Source of the DNA: Selaginella tamariscina
Taxonomy: Eukaryota > Streptophyta > Lycopodiopsida > Selaginellales > Selaginellaceae
Reading direction: 5' to 3'
NCBI GenBank assembly: GCA_003024785.1
Contig: PUQB01000118.1
Coordinates: 441,827-505,826 of the forward strand
Length of the DNA stretch: 64,000 bases
Position 1 is the stretch's first letter, and every line of letters starts with the position of its first letter. The notes under the pieces are model-generated. The model saw only the letters and a program-made list of their open reading frames with translations, made no database searches and was not told the origin of the DNA. Below, piece after piece: positions 32,563 to 43,880 of this stretch. The position numbers and the translations under genes were made by a program.

Positions 32563-32565
<3 letters not shown>
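31620..32565. repeat. Palindrome array 1: about 20 units of GGCGGGATTAATCCCGCC
   Basis: Near-identical or variant palindromes recur every 35-60 bases, with one longer gap at 31850-31980. A perfect unit is at 31985-32002. Spacers also recur: CTAGGCCCTTCA, GACGCCAATGCCCTG and CTCATGAGGCTAACCGAATA. Some units change both arms together, such as CACGGGATTAATCCCGTG at 32261-32278. Open frames across the array are artefacts. It starts about 340 bases upstream of the ParB-like ATG. Confidence 0.93.
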
Positions 32566-32606
<41 letters not shown>

Positions 32607-32703
32607 GTATATGTGTGTGTAGGAGAGTGCGTGTGTGTGCGAGAATAAATAAATAAATAAAATTATACAAGATACCATAATATATGTATGTATATATGTA
32701 CAT

Positions 32704-32740
<37 letters not shown>

Positions 32741-32979
32741 GTGTGTGTGTGGTGTGTGTGTGTGTGTGTGTATGTATATCGTGTGTGAAACAAATAAAAT
32801 CATACAGATAAAAAACACACACACACACGCATATATATATATGTGTATATATAATATATATATTATATATATATATATATGTATAGGAGTGTGCGTGTGT
32901 GTGCGAGAAATACATAAATAAATAGAATTATACAGATACTGGTACACATAATATATGTATATATATATATGTATATAGG

Positions 32980-33014
<35 letters not shown>

Positions 33015-33133
33015 ATGTATATCGTGAGTATGCGTGTGTGAGCGAAACAAATAAAATCATACAGATAAACAGGAGTGTGCGTGCGTGTGCAAGAGATAAA
33101 ATTAATAAATTAATAAAATTATATAGATACAAA

Positions 33134-33173
<40 letters not shown>

Positions 33174-33356
33174 TTCTCTCTCTCTCTTCTCTATAGATCT
33201 GTATCTCTTGCACACACACGCACACCCGTATACATATACACACACACACACATATATATATATATCTGTGTGTGTTTGTGTTTGTGTATCTGTATAATTT
33301 TATTAATTTATTAATTTTATCTCTTGCACACGCACGCACACTCCTGTTTATCTATA
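32566..33356. repeat. TA/TG/CA microsatellite with fold-back, copy 1
   Basis: Long (AC)n, (AT)n and (GT)n runs are separated by recurring pieces such as GAGTGTGCGTGTGTG and AATAAATAAAATTATACAGA. A 68-bp inverted repeat with one mismatch has arms at 33063-33130 and 33286-33353. All the long Tyr/Ile/Thr/His frames here are repeat artefacts. Confidence 0.92.
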
Positions 33357-33357
33357 T

Positions 33358-33387
33358 GGTTTAGGATTTAGGGTTTAGGGTTTAGGG
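33358..33387. repeat. Telomere-type tract at the tandem-duplication junction
   Basis: About four TTTAGGG units (one as TTTAGGA) join the fold-back microsatellite directly to G sequence (TGTAGTCCACG, 33391). Confidence 0.9.
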
Positions 33388-33389
33388 TG

Positions 33390-35469
33390 GTGTAGTCCAC
33401 GTCTCGGTATTCTGCAAGTACCTTTCTCCTTCCTCACGGCCCTGCCCTCCCGCTAAGGGTGGGTGACGAGGACGAGCTCCTCCCGGCTGTCCCTCAGGGG
33501 CCCCCGCACGGGACCAACCTGACGGCTGGTGGCACGGCTTACCTTGGTTGGACGGTATTCCCTCCTCCAGTGAGTAGTTTTGTAAAACTGTGTGCGGAAT
33601 CTCCTTGCGACGTGTAGACGATCGTGATCAATGGGGCAATTCCTCCTTGTCCCGAGATGGTATCTCCCCGTCTGGTGATGGTTGTGGCTCTGCTGTGTGC
33701 CCTGGCGGATTTCCCTCACGGGGCTGGTGCGATACTAGTCGCTCGGGAGAATCTCTCCTGCCCTTGGACGAATTGCTCTCGTCCCTTCTCCAAGGTAGCC
33801 ACTATGTGGCCCCTCTTTCTGGTGCCTCCTCCCAGTTCATCAGCTCGTTGACGTCTAGTCACCTTCGCGCAGGTGGTCATCCCATGTATACCCTGGCCTT
33901 CCAAAGCCTTGGGTTCTCATCCTCGTAACCACCCTGACCTGCTGCATCGTCCGATCGGCTGAACTCTTGGTGTAGAGGTTGCCTTGTTGGCAATCGATGC
34001 CCTTCCTATGGGGGCCTTCCGGATGAGGCTCTTCCTCCCCTCTTTTCGGGCAGACACGAGCCCCCGCGTCACCCTGGTGGGTGACGACAGCCTGGGTTTC
34101 CTACCTTACGTCCATCGTGGCGCTGGTCATGCTGGGCTTCTAGCTCACGTCCCCCGTCACTATCCATGTTGCTTTCGCCCCCTCGAGATTCCTGCCTCTG
34201 TCGCAGGCCTGCCCTTTCCTGGGGTTGTCTTGTGCGAGGTTTTCTCCTTTGGGGTACTCGTCAAACACTGGTTGTACTCTTTGGTGTGGGGCTCTTCGTG
34301 GCCGTCACTTTCACCTACATTGAGAGGCAGAGGGCTTTCGTTGTTTTGCCATCCATCCCACTCTACATCGTAGGTTACTGTCGGGCAAAGTCGTCCGTCC
34401 AGGTGCTGTTCATACCCGCATGCTGTTGTGCCTTGACTGTCGTCCGAACGTTCTGCGTTCCTTCATATCCTTCTTCGTCATTAGCGGCGTGTGACCGCCT
34501 CTGCCACTGGTGTGCCAGGTTTACTGCTGCTTAGAGATTTAGCCATGTGGCATTTCCGTTATTCCCTGGTAGGTGAGGCAGGGGCCGATTGTGGCAGTCG
34601 AGGTGCCTCGCCGCCTTCCATCAGCCTCCCTTGGCAGGCCCGTCGCATTCTCCCGGCCAGGTGTTGCTCGTCAATCTCTATTTGTTTGAATGAGTTAATC
34701 CCGGCTCTTCTTTTGGCCACCACTCTACTTGCTACAGTGAACTCCATTTGTGTGTACTATTTATCCCTCCGTGGTCGCCACAAATGGTCGTCGGGGACTT
34801 CGCAGGTCAGATGTGGTGCTTCTCAGGAAGTGGCAGTGGTCGCCAAGACGATGTTGAAAGCGTCCAACTCCGAGGGGGAGGTTCGGACCAGCAAATGGGC
34901 CTTACCTTAGGAGTTGTGGAAGGTATTGGATGGCCTCTACCTGAACGCAGCAAGGGCATGTGTACAGATAGGGGAAAGTTCTACTGTAGTGACTTGGCAG
35001 AGAGTGTTGTTGGGCCCAGGAGTAGGGCAAGCGGGGAACGCCTGCTTGTAAGGTGAATAAAAGGAAAATGGATATATATATTGATTGTCCGAGTACAAAC
35101 TATCTCCGACAGAGGAGCAAGATATAAGACGCAGATTTGACTCCTAAAAGACCCCGACCCACTACCCGCCTTCCAGCTTATATAGTGGGTTACCTACCGC
35201 TAGACCCTAGGTATAGGTGGTGCCTTCCCACTAGTTTGCCGCTTGGTGACAGAGTCTGCATGTCACATTTATGCACCTCCCTCACGCGTACCCTAGGTAG
35301 TTGGTCCGGACGATCGGATCTACGCTTGGTTACGCCACTGCCTGACATCGGTCGCTATCAGTTTATACCTGAAGTACCTCCCTTACCTGGCGCTTCGTCC
35401 GTCGCTCGTCCGCGCTGGTTGGCATTCTCGCTGGCTAGCCGTTTGACGGTGTCAGACCACTGTCAACCA
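33390..35469 (-). mobile_element. Element G, copy 2 (5' part only)
   Basis: It contains the 5' LTR (34785-35469) and the Gag N-terminal region (33390-34784), matching 17624-19719. The rest of G is cut off by the duplication junction. Beyond the LTR the B LTR resumes with ACAAT, equivalent to the ACTAT target duplication of copy 1 with one change. Confidence 0.88.
34785..35469 (-). repeat. 5' LTR of element G copy 2
   Basis: 685 bp, TGGTCGTC to CAACCA, aligning with 19054-19719 and 11947-12640. Confidence 0.9.
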
Positions 35470-35725
35470 ACAATTAACACCAGTCATTCTACAATCATTT
35501 TTGTCTTGTTCTTGTTCTTGTCTTGCTCCTTGCCTCATTTTCTTGTCTTGTTCCTAGTTCTTATCCTGCTCTTATCTTGTTCTTATTTCTTGTCCTGCTC
35601 CTGAGTCAAGCCTCTTCATGGCTTGATAGTTTAATAGTAATTGCTTTCATAGTTCCCTGATTTCCATTTACCTTTTTTTCCTTAGCTTTTCTCCCTTGTC
35701 TTCCTCCTTCTTTCTTTCACGGATC

Positions 35726-36670
35726 ATGGCAGATTTTGAGCAATTTCAACGCGACCACCAAATGTTGCTTCATGAGCTGGCCACTTTGCGCCAAGTAGTC
35801 ACAGATCTACAAGGTTCTACCAAGTGAAGCTTGCAGCTGCTGTTGCATCCTCCAAGGCTGCTCCGCAGGCTCTCTCTCAAGCATTTGTGGTTTCCTCTCA
35901 ATCAAACTCTTCTTCAGAGCCAAAGATCAGCATGCTAGAAAAGTTCAGTGGCAATCGCGCCAATTTTTAAGGTTTCCTGAATCAGATCAGGCTTTTGATC
36001 CGCATGCAACCATGCCGCTACTCGATTGATGCACAAAAGGTTGGCCTTTTGTCATCCTTACTAGTTGGATCCCCATGGGCTTAGGTTGCCCCTTGCTGGA
36101 GCGTGACAATCCATTGATGAAAGACTTTGAAGAAATCGTGATTGCCTTTGAAGCCTGCTTTAGAGATCCTGATAAGTACCATTTTGCATGCACGAAGTTA
36201 AGGAAGCTCACACAAGGATTCCGACCAGCTTCCGTCTATGCATTCGGATTTCAGCAACTTTGCACGAAATTCTATGGAACGAGACTACATTGATCAAACA
36301 CTTCCGTTTTGGGTTGAAGGATGAGGTGAAGGACCTTCTCTTTATGTTATCGGATGCCCAAACCTTAGTGGAGATCATGCAATAGGTCGTTCGCTATGAC
36401 AACTATTTCTTTGAGCGTCGTCAGGAAAAATCCTGTTAGTAGTTCTAGCAAGCCAATTTTTTAGCTGTAGCACATGTTCCTATGACACCTTCTGGAGTAG
36501 TTCCTATGGAGGTTGACAAATACAAGCGTGGCCCACTTTCAGCTACTGAGAAACAACGTCATCACAGTGAGAACTTATGCTTGTATTGTGGTGAAGTAGG
36601 ACACAAGATGACAGAATGTCCTATTAAAACTAGGAAGTTCAAGATGCGTGAAGTTAAAGTTGAAGTTTAG
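35726..36670 (+). pseudogene. gag of chromovirus B copy 2, zinc knuckle kept
   Basis: The N terminus MADFEQFQRDHQMLLHEL is followed by a stop at the same place as copy 1. The core is partly open at 36075-36293 (LERDNPLMKDFEEIVIAF, then KLRKLTQGFRPASVYAFGF). The CCHC knuckle C-L-Y-C-x4-H-x4-C at about 36578-36622 is intact, showing what copy 1 lost. Confidence 0.84.
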
Positions 36671-36719
36671 TCGAAAACTTCAATGTCCACTTCGTCTAGG
36701 AGCTGCGAAGTTGGATGTA

Positions 36720-37193
36720 GATGCAGGCTCCATTGGTGCTACTCACACCATTCCATCACTCAAGTTTTCTGTACATATTCGCCTCAATAATTAAGAGCTC
36801 AAGGAGTTTGCCTTATTAGATATTGGGGCAAATGCATGCTTCATGAATGACACTTTTGCAACTCAACATGGCATTCCGATGGTGAAGTTGAAGCGTGCAG
36901 TTCTTGTAGAGGTGGCAGATGGTCGTCTGATTGCTTCTGACGCAGTTACCCATGCTACCATACCTCTCTCTTGCACTCATGGCACATTCAACTGTTCAAT
37001 TTCCTTCAACTTGATCAAGACTCGGATGACTCCCATCGTTTTGGGCATGCCATGGTTCATGGTTGCAAATCCTCAGATCGACTGGAGGTCCAGGATGCTC
37101 ACGTTTTCCTCTTCGACAGCCAGGATTAATTTTGTACCTTCCTGCATGCAGCATATGACCTTAGTGTCTAAGGCAGTACAAGTACAGGATTGA
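36720..37193 (+). pseudogene. Aspartic protease of chromovirus B copy 2
   Basis: It has LLDIGANACF, then an open run to VLGMPWFMVANPQIDWRS. The D-I-G change is shared with copy 1, so it predates the duplication. The frame from 36843 to 37193 is unbroken, unlike copy 1. Confidence 0.84.
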
Positions 37194-37760
37194 CCGTGCC
37201 TGTTCCTGTAGCAGTGTTGAAGATTCCTTCTCAATAGGATTCACCTTATATTAGTTCATCAACACATCCGCAAGCTCTTTCCACTCCTATAAGTTCACAG
37301 ATTCCTATACAGGGTTCTTCCAATCATGTATCAGTGTTGAAGGTTCTTCCTCGATAGAATCCACCTCCTGTCATTTTGTTAGCACATTCGCAGGCTCTCC
37401 TCACTCCTGTGCATTCACAGACTTCTGTATAGGATTCTTTCAATTCTATACACTCGTCAACATCCGCACAGATTTTCCCCAATCCTACCTCTTTTCATTA
37501 CTCTGCTTCTATTCCATCCCCAAGATCCTTCTTCTTTTTCATTCACAGCTCCCTCCTTTTCCTCTCTGAGTTCTTACCACTACTATGCATGAACTTGCCA
37601 TTGATCTTGCTCCTTTCCATCTTTTTGCTTTTTAAATAACTCCTACATCCTCTTCTACCTCTCCTATATCTGACTCTCCTGTTTTTCAATCTCCTTCTCC
37701 TTCTCCTACTTCTTCCCTGCCATCCAAGTATCATTCCTTTTAGGATGTTTTTGATAAGCA
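37194..37760 (+). pseudogene. Ser/Pro-rich linker, B copy 2
   Basis: Same composition and mostly the same stops as 21511-22080; no separate gene. Confidence 0.6.
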
Positions 37761-37762
37761 CA

Positions 37763-39100
37763 AGGCTGCAGTTTTTTCCTATTCATATGTCCTACGATTG
37801 TCCTATTGATCTTGCGAAAGGAAAGACTCCACCATTCAGACCGATTTATGCACTGTCACCTACAGAATTGGAGGTTCTTTGCCAGTACATTGAGGATAAT
37901 TTGGCATCTAGTTTCATTCATCACTCAAAGTCCCCTACAAGAGCACCTATCTTCTTTGTCAAGAAGAAAGATGGGAGTTTGTGTTTAGTTGTGGACTACA
38001 GGGGTTTGAATTAAGTCACCATCCGGAATCGATACCCGTTGCCATTGATCCTGGAACTTCTCGATCAGCTTCAAGGAGCAAAGACGTTCACGAAGATCGA
38101 CTTATGAAGGGCCTACAATCTTGTACGGATTTATCCAGGCGATGAGTGAAAGACTGCCTTTCGTATAAGGTATGGACACTTTGAGTACACGGTGATGCCT
38201 TTTGGACTTATAAATGCCCCAGCCGTGTTCCAACACATGTTGAATGACATCTTTCACGACTTCTTGGATCAATTGTGATGATTTACCTTGATGACATCCT
38301 GATTTTCTCCAAGAACCAGGCGGCACATGACAAGCATGTACAACTAGTTCTTCAAAAGCTTCACGACCATGGCCTGTATGCAAAGTTGGAGAAGTGTTTT
38401 TTCGACAGGGATACTGTGGAGTTTCTTGGGCTACATCGTCTTCCTGCTGGTGTTTCCATGGACATGCACAAGGTGAAGACTATCGTGGAGTGGGAGAGGC
38501 CCAAGTTTGTACGAGACGTACAATGTTTCCTTGGATTTGCAAACTTTTACAAGCGATTCATACAGGACTTCTCTAAGTGTGTACTTCCACTCATGGAACT
38601 CACTAAAGCACACAAGGGTTTTCTCTTGGTCCAATAAGGCAGAACATGCATTCATAGCACTCAAGGACGCCTTCACGACAACTCCAATTTTAGCACATTT
38701 TGATCCTTCTCATTCCTTCTACATTGAAGCAAATGCTTCGAACTTGCAGTAGGTTTTATTCTATCACAAGTTGGAAAGGACAAGTTACTCCATCCTGTAA
38801 CCTTTCACTCTTGTAAGTTCCTTTCGGTGAAGATCAATTACGAGATTCATGACAAAGAACTCAAGGCCATTATGGATTCGTTCGAGGAGTGGAGGCACTT
38901 CCTGGAAGGTGATGTTCATCCTGTACAAGTTCTTATGGATCACAAGAACTTGGAGTTTTTTCAAAAAGCTTGAGTTCTCAGTCGGCGATAGGCTAGGTGG
39001 GCGGAATTCCTATCAAGTTTTGATTTTGTCATTATTTACAGGCCTGGTTTTTGGAATGGCAAAGCAGATGCATTGTCTAGGCGCTACCAACGCTGGGTGA
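37763..39100 (+). pseudogene. Reverse transcriptase and RNase H of B copy 2
   Basis: It follows copy 1 closely: the YLDDILIFS box is at about 38283-38310 and FLGFANFYKRF at about 38526. Three RT stops are shared with copy 1. Private frameshifts occur near 38273 (a T missing before GATGATT), near 38640 and at 38747. Confidence 0.87.
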
Positions 39101-39209
39101 TCTTGCATATAACTGTCAAAAGTAAGTGTTGTTGGGTCCTAATCGATTTTGTCTTGCAGCACTACAGGTTCATCAGGCTCTAGCAGATTCAACACTTCTA
39201 CAGGACATC

Positions 39210-40130
39210 CATTTGTAATTGGCTATAGTTGACTTGGCAAAGAATGTGTTCTCACACATTAATCCTGACATCGCAAGCTCCTCTTCCTTCAGTTCCCATA
39301 CAGACTACAAGTTGTTTGCCATACAGGACGAACTCTTATACCAGGAAGGTCTCCTGTACATTCCTGTTGGTGTTTATAGGATTCGTGTGGTACAGGATTG
39401 TTATGATACCTCTGCTATAAGACATTTTGGTGTGGCCAAGACAGTTAAGTTGATGACTCGCAACTATTGGTGGCCTGGGTTGCGAGGTTTTGTGAAAAAG
39501 TTTGTACAAAGTTGTGACACCTGCAACAGGTCGAAGATGCCTCGTCACATGCCCTCTTGGTCTTCTTCGTCCTCTTCATGTTCCCTGTACTCCTTGGAAA
39601 TCCATTTTTATGGATTTCCTCACAGATCTTCCTCCTTCTCCTGGATTTGATGCAGTTCTTGTGGTGGTAGACAGTTTCACCAAACAGGCTCATTTCCTAT
39701 CATGTAACAAGATGGCTACAAGCCAAACAACTGTTGAGTTGGTGATTTGCAAGTGTTCCGACATCATGGTCTTCCTGAGAACATTATTTCTGATCAAAAC
39801 TCACAATTCATGTCCAAATTTGGCGAGAGTTTCTTTGGAGTTTACAAGTTAAAGCGAATCTTTTTTCAGGATATCATCCACAAACTAATAGGCAGTCAGA
39901 ACGCACGATTCAAACCTTGTAGAAGTATCTTTGCTGCTTTATCAGTTATCAACAAGACAACTAGTTGGACCTTCTTCCTATGGCGGAGTTTGCTTACAAC
40001 AACTCCATTCATGCATCTACAGGCTAGACACCTTTCTTCGCTCTCACAAGTTACCATCCACGTTTTGACTTTGCTCCTCATGCTCCTCCTTCCGCTCCTG
40101 CAATACAGGATTGTCTCCAACATCTTCATC
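39210..40130 (+). pseudogene. Integrase of B copy 2
   Basis: The open run 39219-39650 covers the N-terminal zinc module (RHFGVAKTVKLMTRNYWWPG, C-D-T-C-N-R). The catalytic core then continues in the next frame with DLPPSPGFDAVLVVVDSFTK. A frameshift near 39560 distinguishes it from copy 1. Confidence 0.85.
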
Positions 40131-40675
40131 AGGTACAGGATGATCTCCGAGTTCATCTTCAGCAGCACAAGAACGGTACAAGCATCATGCTGATGCTCAT
40201 CGTTAGTCGACACCTGCGTACAAGATTGGTGATCTTGTGTGGCTTCTTCGTTAACATATCCGCACCAACAGGCCTTCTTCTAAGTTGGATTTTCAACGAC
40301 TGGGCCCTTACAGGATTGCAGTTGAGGTCAATCCTATAGCTTTCCAACTAGAGCTACCATCTACTATGAAAATTCATCTTGTGTTTCACACCTCTTTGTT
40401 GGAACTGTATCATCCTTCTTTCTTTTTGGTTGTGCTTCTTCTCCTCCCCCTCCTATGGTCATTAACGACGAACCTGAATATGAAGTTGCAGTCATCCTTG
40501 ATTCTCGTATTCATCACCGCCAACTTCAATACTTGGTGGATTGGAAAGGTTATTTGCGTACCGATCGCACTTGGGAACTTGCATCCAATCTACTCCATGC
40601 TTCTTTCGAGGTTGTTGCTTTATCGATGTTATCCTACTAAACTAGGTCCTAGGACTCGTGGAACTCATCCTTAGG
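40130..40675 (+). pseudogene. Integrase C terminus and chromodomain of B copy 2
   Basis: The chromodomain at about 40470-40615 is identical in its core to copy 1 ([18 protein letters not shown]). A purine-rich tract again precedes the LTR. Confidence 0.84.
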
Positions 40676-40685
40676 GAGGAGGTGT

Positions 40686-41021
40686 TGTCATGACCCGATA
40701 CAGGATATAAGATATGGGATACAGGAAATGCCTACAGAATATACCTATAGGATATCCCTACAGGATAAAGGTCACCATTTTTAACTCATGACTAGATTAG
40801 GCTCATGACCAGATTAGTTCTTGGAGTTGTGAGCATAAAAGCTCCGACCTAATTGTTGTACAATTAATTACTATCAACACCAATCATTCTATGATCATTC
40901 TTGTCTTGCTCCTTGCCTCATGTTCTTATCTTGTTCTTAGTTCTTGTCTGCTCTTGTCTTGTTCCTACTTCCTGTCCTGCTCCTGAGTAAAGCCTCCTTG
41001 TTCTTGGATCGTGGCTTGACA
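40686..41021 (+). repeat. 3' LTR of B copy 2
   Basis: 336 bp, TGTCATGACC to GGCTTGACA, nearly identical to 24996-25332. Confidence 0.92.
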
Positions 41022-42220
41022 GGTGTGGGTTATGGACTCCAATGTCAAAGTATCATTCGAAAGGTAATTTCCAAGTTTTATGCTAGATTATTTTACCTTT
41101 AGGGTTGTCTAGGTTACTTTACCATATTACTTCCACAAGACGTGGCATGTTAGTTTGTTTTGGCTTATAAACTAAGTCTTATAAGGTGAGTCTTGTGATA
41201 TCCTAAGTCTACACATTATTGAAAATTTTTCTTTTTTCTTTAAGGTGTATGAAGTTGGGATAACACATAGTTGAGAACATGACAATGTCCATTGAGTTTT
41301 GACTTATGTCAAGATTCGATATCGGTTTTGGCAGTAGTGTTCAAATGGGGAAAGGCTTATGTTAAATGTGCATCTTTGACTTCGGAAGAAGGGGCATATT
41401 CAAACATAAGAATAAACACATTATGACAGAAGGTGTAAAATGAGCTCTCATTATAGTACATGTTTTCGAGAGTGTAACTCAAGAAGCAAACTATGATGAT
41501 GAACTTATAGTACAACAGAAAGTCAGATTTTAACATATGATGAATATGTTAAGCAATCGGTTTGAAGATTCAATGTAATCAAAGTATTGTCTGATGTTCG
41601 CAATATTTTGATGACTCTAGCTGCAAGTAACATTAGCTGGAATAGTTTACTAAGTTTAAACAAAGTATAACGTGAAACCTTAGTTAGTTGTAAGCGCGCA
41701 CTTTGTATTTAAGTTGGCTAACTTAGCTTAACTTGTTTGAAGTTGTATCTCATATGGGATCATGAGAGAAACTTGGGATAATAGTTTACGGATTCCATTT
41801 TCTTATCAGTACAGTTTTGGGGTAGATGGCATGGTCTACCAAAAACAAAAATGTTAAAAACATACATTTACATTTTTAGTTTATTGAGTAATGAAGGACT
41901 TACATAGTGAAGGCGTTCGGCGCACACTTGTGCATTTTCATTATTAACTCTTTAAGCTTAAAATGTAACATTATTTACAATGTGGAGATAAGCTCTTAAA
42001 CAAGGATGATTCCTTGCTTAAGAAAGCATTAGTTAAAGGTTTATCAATTAAGTAAGGAAACTTGCTAAGTTGATAGCTTATTTTGGGAACTATCAATGAA
42101 TCAGTAACAAACAAATTTCCATTGGAGGTTTAAGTGCATGTGCCTCTTAGAGAGTCGTATTCAGTTAAAATTAGAACTTGGTATTGGTTTTCAATATCAA
42201 TTATGCACGTTGTAACTAAA
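41022..42220 (+). mobile_element. L internal region, tandem copy 2
   Basis: Duplicate of 25333-26530, non-coding, with small indels. Confidence 0.82.
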
Positions 42221-42550
42221 GTGGGCATGATACGTGAAAATGGGAATATAAAATAAATCACTAATTAATACTTAAGTTTTAATTATTAATTAATTATTTA
42301 ATTAATATGTAATTAAACCTTAAATTCTAATTAATTAATAAATTAATCCTTCAATAACCTTACTTAGTAAGGAATATTCCTAAAATATCTTAGAATATTC
42401 ATATTATTCTAAAAATAGTTTATAATAATTAAGAAATAATATCAAACATAATTACAAATGAAATCATTTTCTTATCAACATGTTAATTTTTTTATAAATA
42501 CTTTCTTCCTATCATACAGAGAAATCTTCTCATTTTGTCTAAATCATCAC
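42221..42550. other. AT-rich spacer, copy 2
   Basis: Same TTAATTAA-rich sequence as 26531-26859; no gene seen. Confidence 0.6.
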
Positions 42551-43690
42551 TCTCCGGATTAATCAATCATTTTGGTCAATATCTTAATGTTGTTGCCACC
42601 ACCTAACACTCTCACGAATGCAATTGGGAGTTGCCATCCTTGTTAATACATAAGATGTGATAAGAGAAGGTCTGCATAAAGGCTCATCTAAAAACTGACG
42701 TTCCTTAAGAATAATATTAAAAACGCCCGGTTGCTATCCTTCATTTTATAAAATTCAAAATCACGAGAAAGAAAAGCTTTAGGAAATGTTTGATATGGTG
42801 GATACTGCTCACAAAAGTTTTCGAGATTTTCTTTCTGAGGCATGTATCCAAGTAGTTCACTAGCTCATTCATGATATCGGTATCAGAATATGGGTCGAAA
42901 GTGATTGGATGAATACAAGCAATGTTTTGGTTGAACATAGCCTTCTGAGGAGAGTCGTCTACCACTAGCATCTGTGCGTTCTTCATTATCCTTAAGCGAC
43001 TGATCTCCCCATGAGTCCCAATTATTCTTTCATTCTTGAAGAAGTATGGCTTGATTTCTTTTTTATATTGTAAAATTCAAGAGGTTTATAACATATTTGT
43101 TGGTCAAAAATCCAATCTTTATGGATCACCTCTTCTGCAACACTACAATGCTCCTTAAGCAATTCAACACGCACCCATCTCCTTAAGCTTTTGAAAGAGA
43201 CGATCCAACCCTGGACGAAAAATAATATCATATCGAAATTTACCATGACAAGGAATGAAATCTCCTTGTTTGATTTCTTTTTTCCTATCCTCGGGCCTTT
43301 GTCGATGAAGCAGAACACCATTGACATCCAACAACACAATATGGCCATGAGTAACATGGATAGCGTTGCCTCTTGAATACTTTGCAAATCACTTGTTTGC
43401 TCCCTTTCACATTTATCTGTTGACACTATCTCGTTGCCTATCCCTTTATCATTTAATTGTACATCATCCTTACAAGATTCAGATATTGCAGCGCTGAAGA
43501 AATTGATTTCGGAACTGAAGCCAATAAAAATGATGATGAAAAAATGAAGTGGCCCCCATGGTAACGATGTTTTGAGCTGCATTATTATCCATTTCCTGCA
43601 TGAACTCTGTCATTCTGACATGTGGCACAAGAAATTTCGCCAAACCCCTCTCTTACCTCATGGCAATGCTGAAAATCCATGTTCTCAATG
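42551..43690 (-). pseudogene. FCP1/SCP-like HAD phosphatase, copy 2, more broken
   Basis: The third-motif part is well preserved at 42741-42986 (MLVVDDSPQKAMFNQNIACI, then FDPYSDTDIMNELVNYLD). The first motif is out of frame with its surroundings, and about 35 bases present in copy 1 (around 27465-27505) are missing near 43165, removing the segment after RPGLDRLFQ. The copy is therefore likely non-functional. The same D-V-N change at motif I is expected from the shared nucleotide sequence (43300-43345). Confidence 0.6.
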
Positions 43691-43880
43691 TTTCATTACA
43701 TCTGCAAAATGATAATTAGCTGACCTTAAAATTATCAAGGTATATTATTTACCTTGTTAATGTGTGACCCATGTTTGAACTAAAAGCTTCATTAATCCTT
43801 GAGAATTTATTTTCTGTACAAATATAAACGAAATATACAAAAATGCCTTATGTTACACTCATTTACAACTATTCGTCACT

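Larger units (their letters stand above)
17624..33388. repeat. First unit of a direct tandem duplication of about 15.77 kb
   Basis: The sequence from GTGTAGTCCACGTCTCGG (17624) onward recurs from 33390 with the same order throughout: G gag, G LTR, B, L internal, two genes, palindrome array, microsatellite. The offset at the left end is 15766 bases. The units differ by scattered substitutions and many 1-2 base indels, and by two larger inserts in unit 1 (17901 and 19937). Confidence 0.9.
35470..41021 (+). mobile_element. Chromovirus B, copy 2
   Basis: It is the duplicate of 19720-25332. It consists of the second half of the 5' LTR (35470-35628), internal genes, PPT and 3' LTR (40686-41021). 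GGTGT follows the 3' LTR as in copy 1. The first half of the 5' LTR is absent because the duplication starts inside G. It lacks the 76-base filler insert of copy 1. Confidence 0.92.

Noticed and set aside
31620-32565. CRISPR-like array (short repeats at regular spacing)
   Set aside because: Repeats are full palindromes with variable sequence, spacers recur between units, and the surroundings are eukaryotic with no cas genes.
32466-33339. Long open frames rich in Tyr, Ile, Thr and His
   Set aside because: They are translations of (TA)n and (CA)n microsatellite on both strands.
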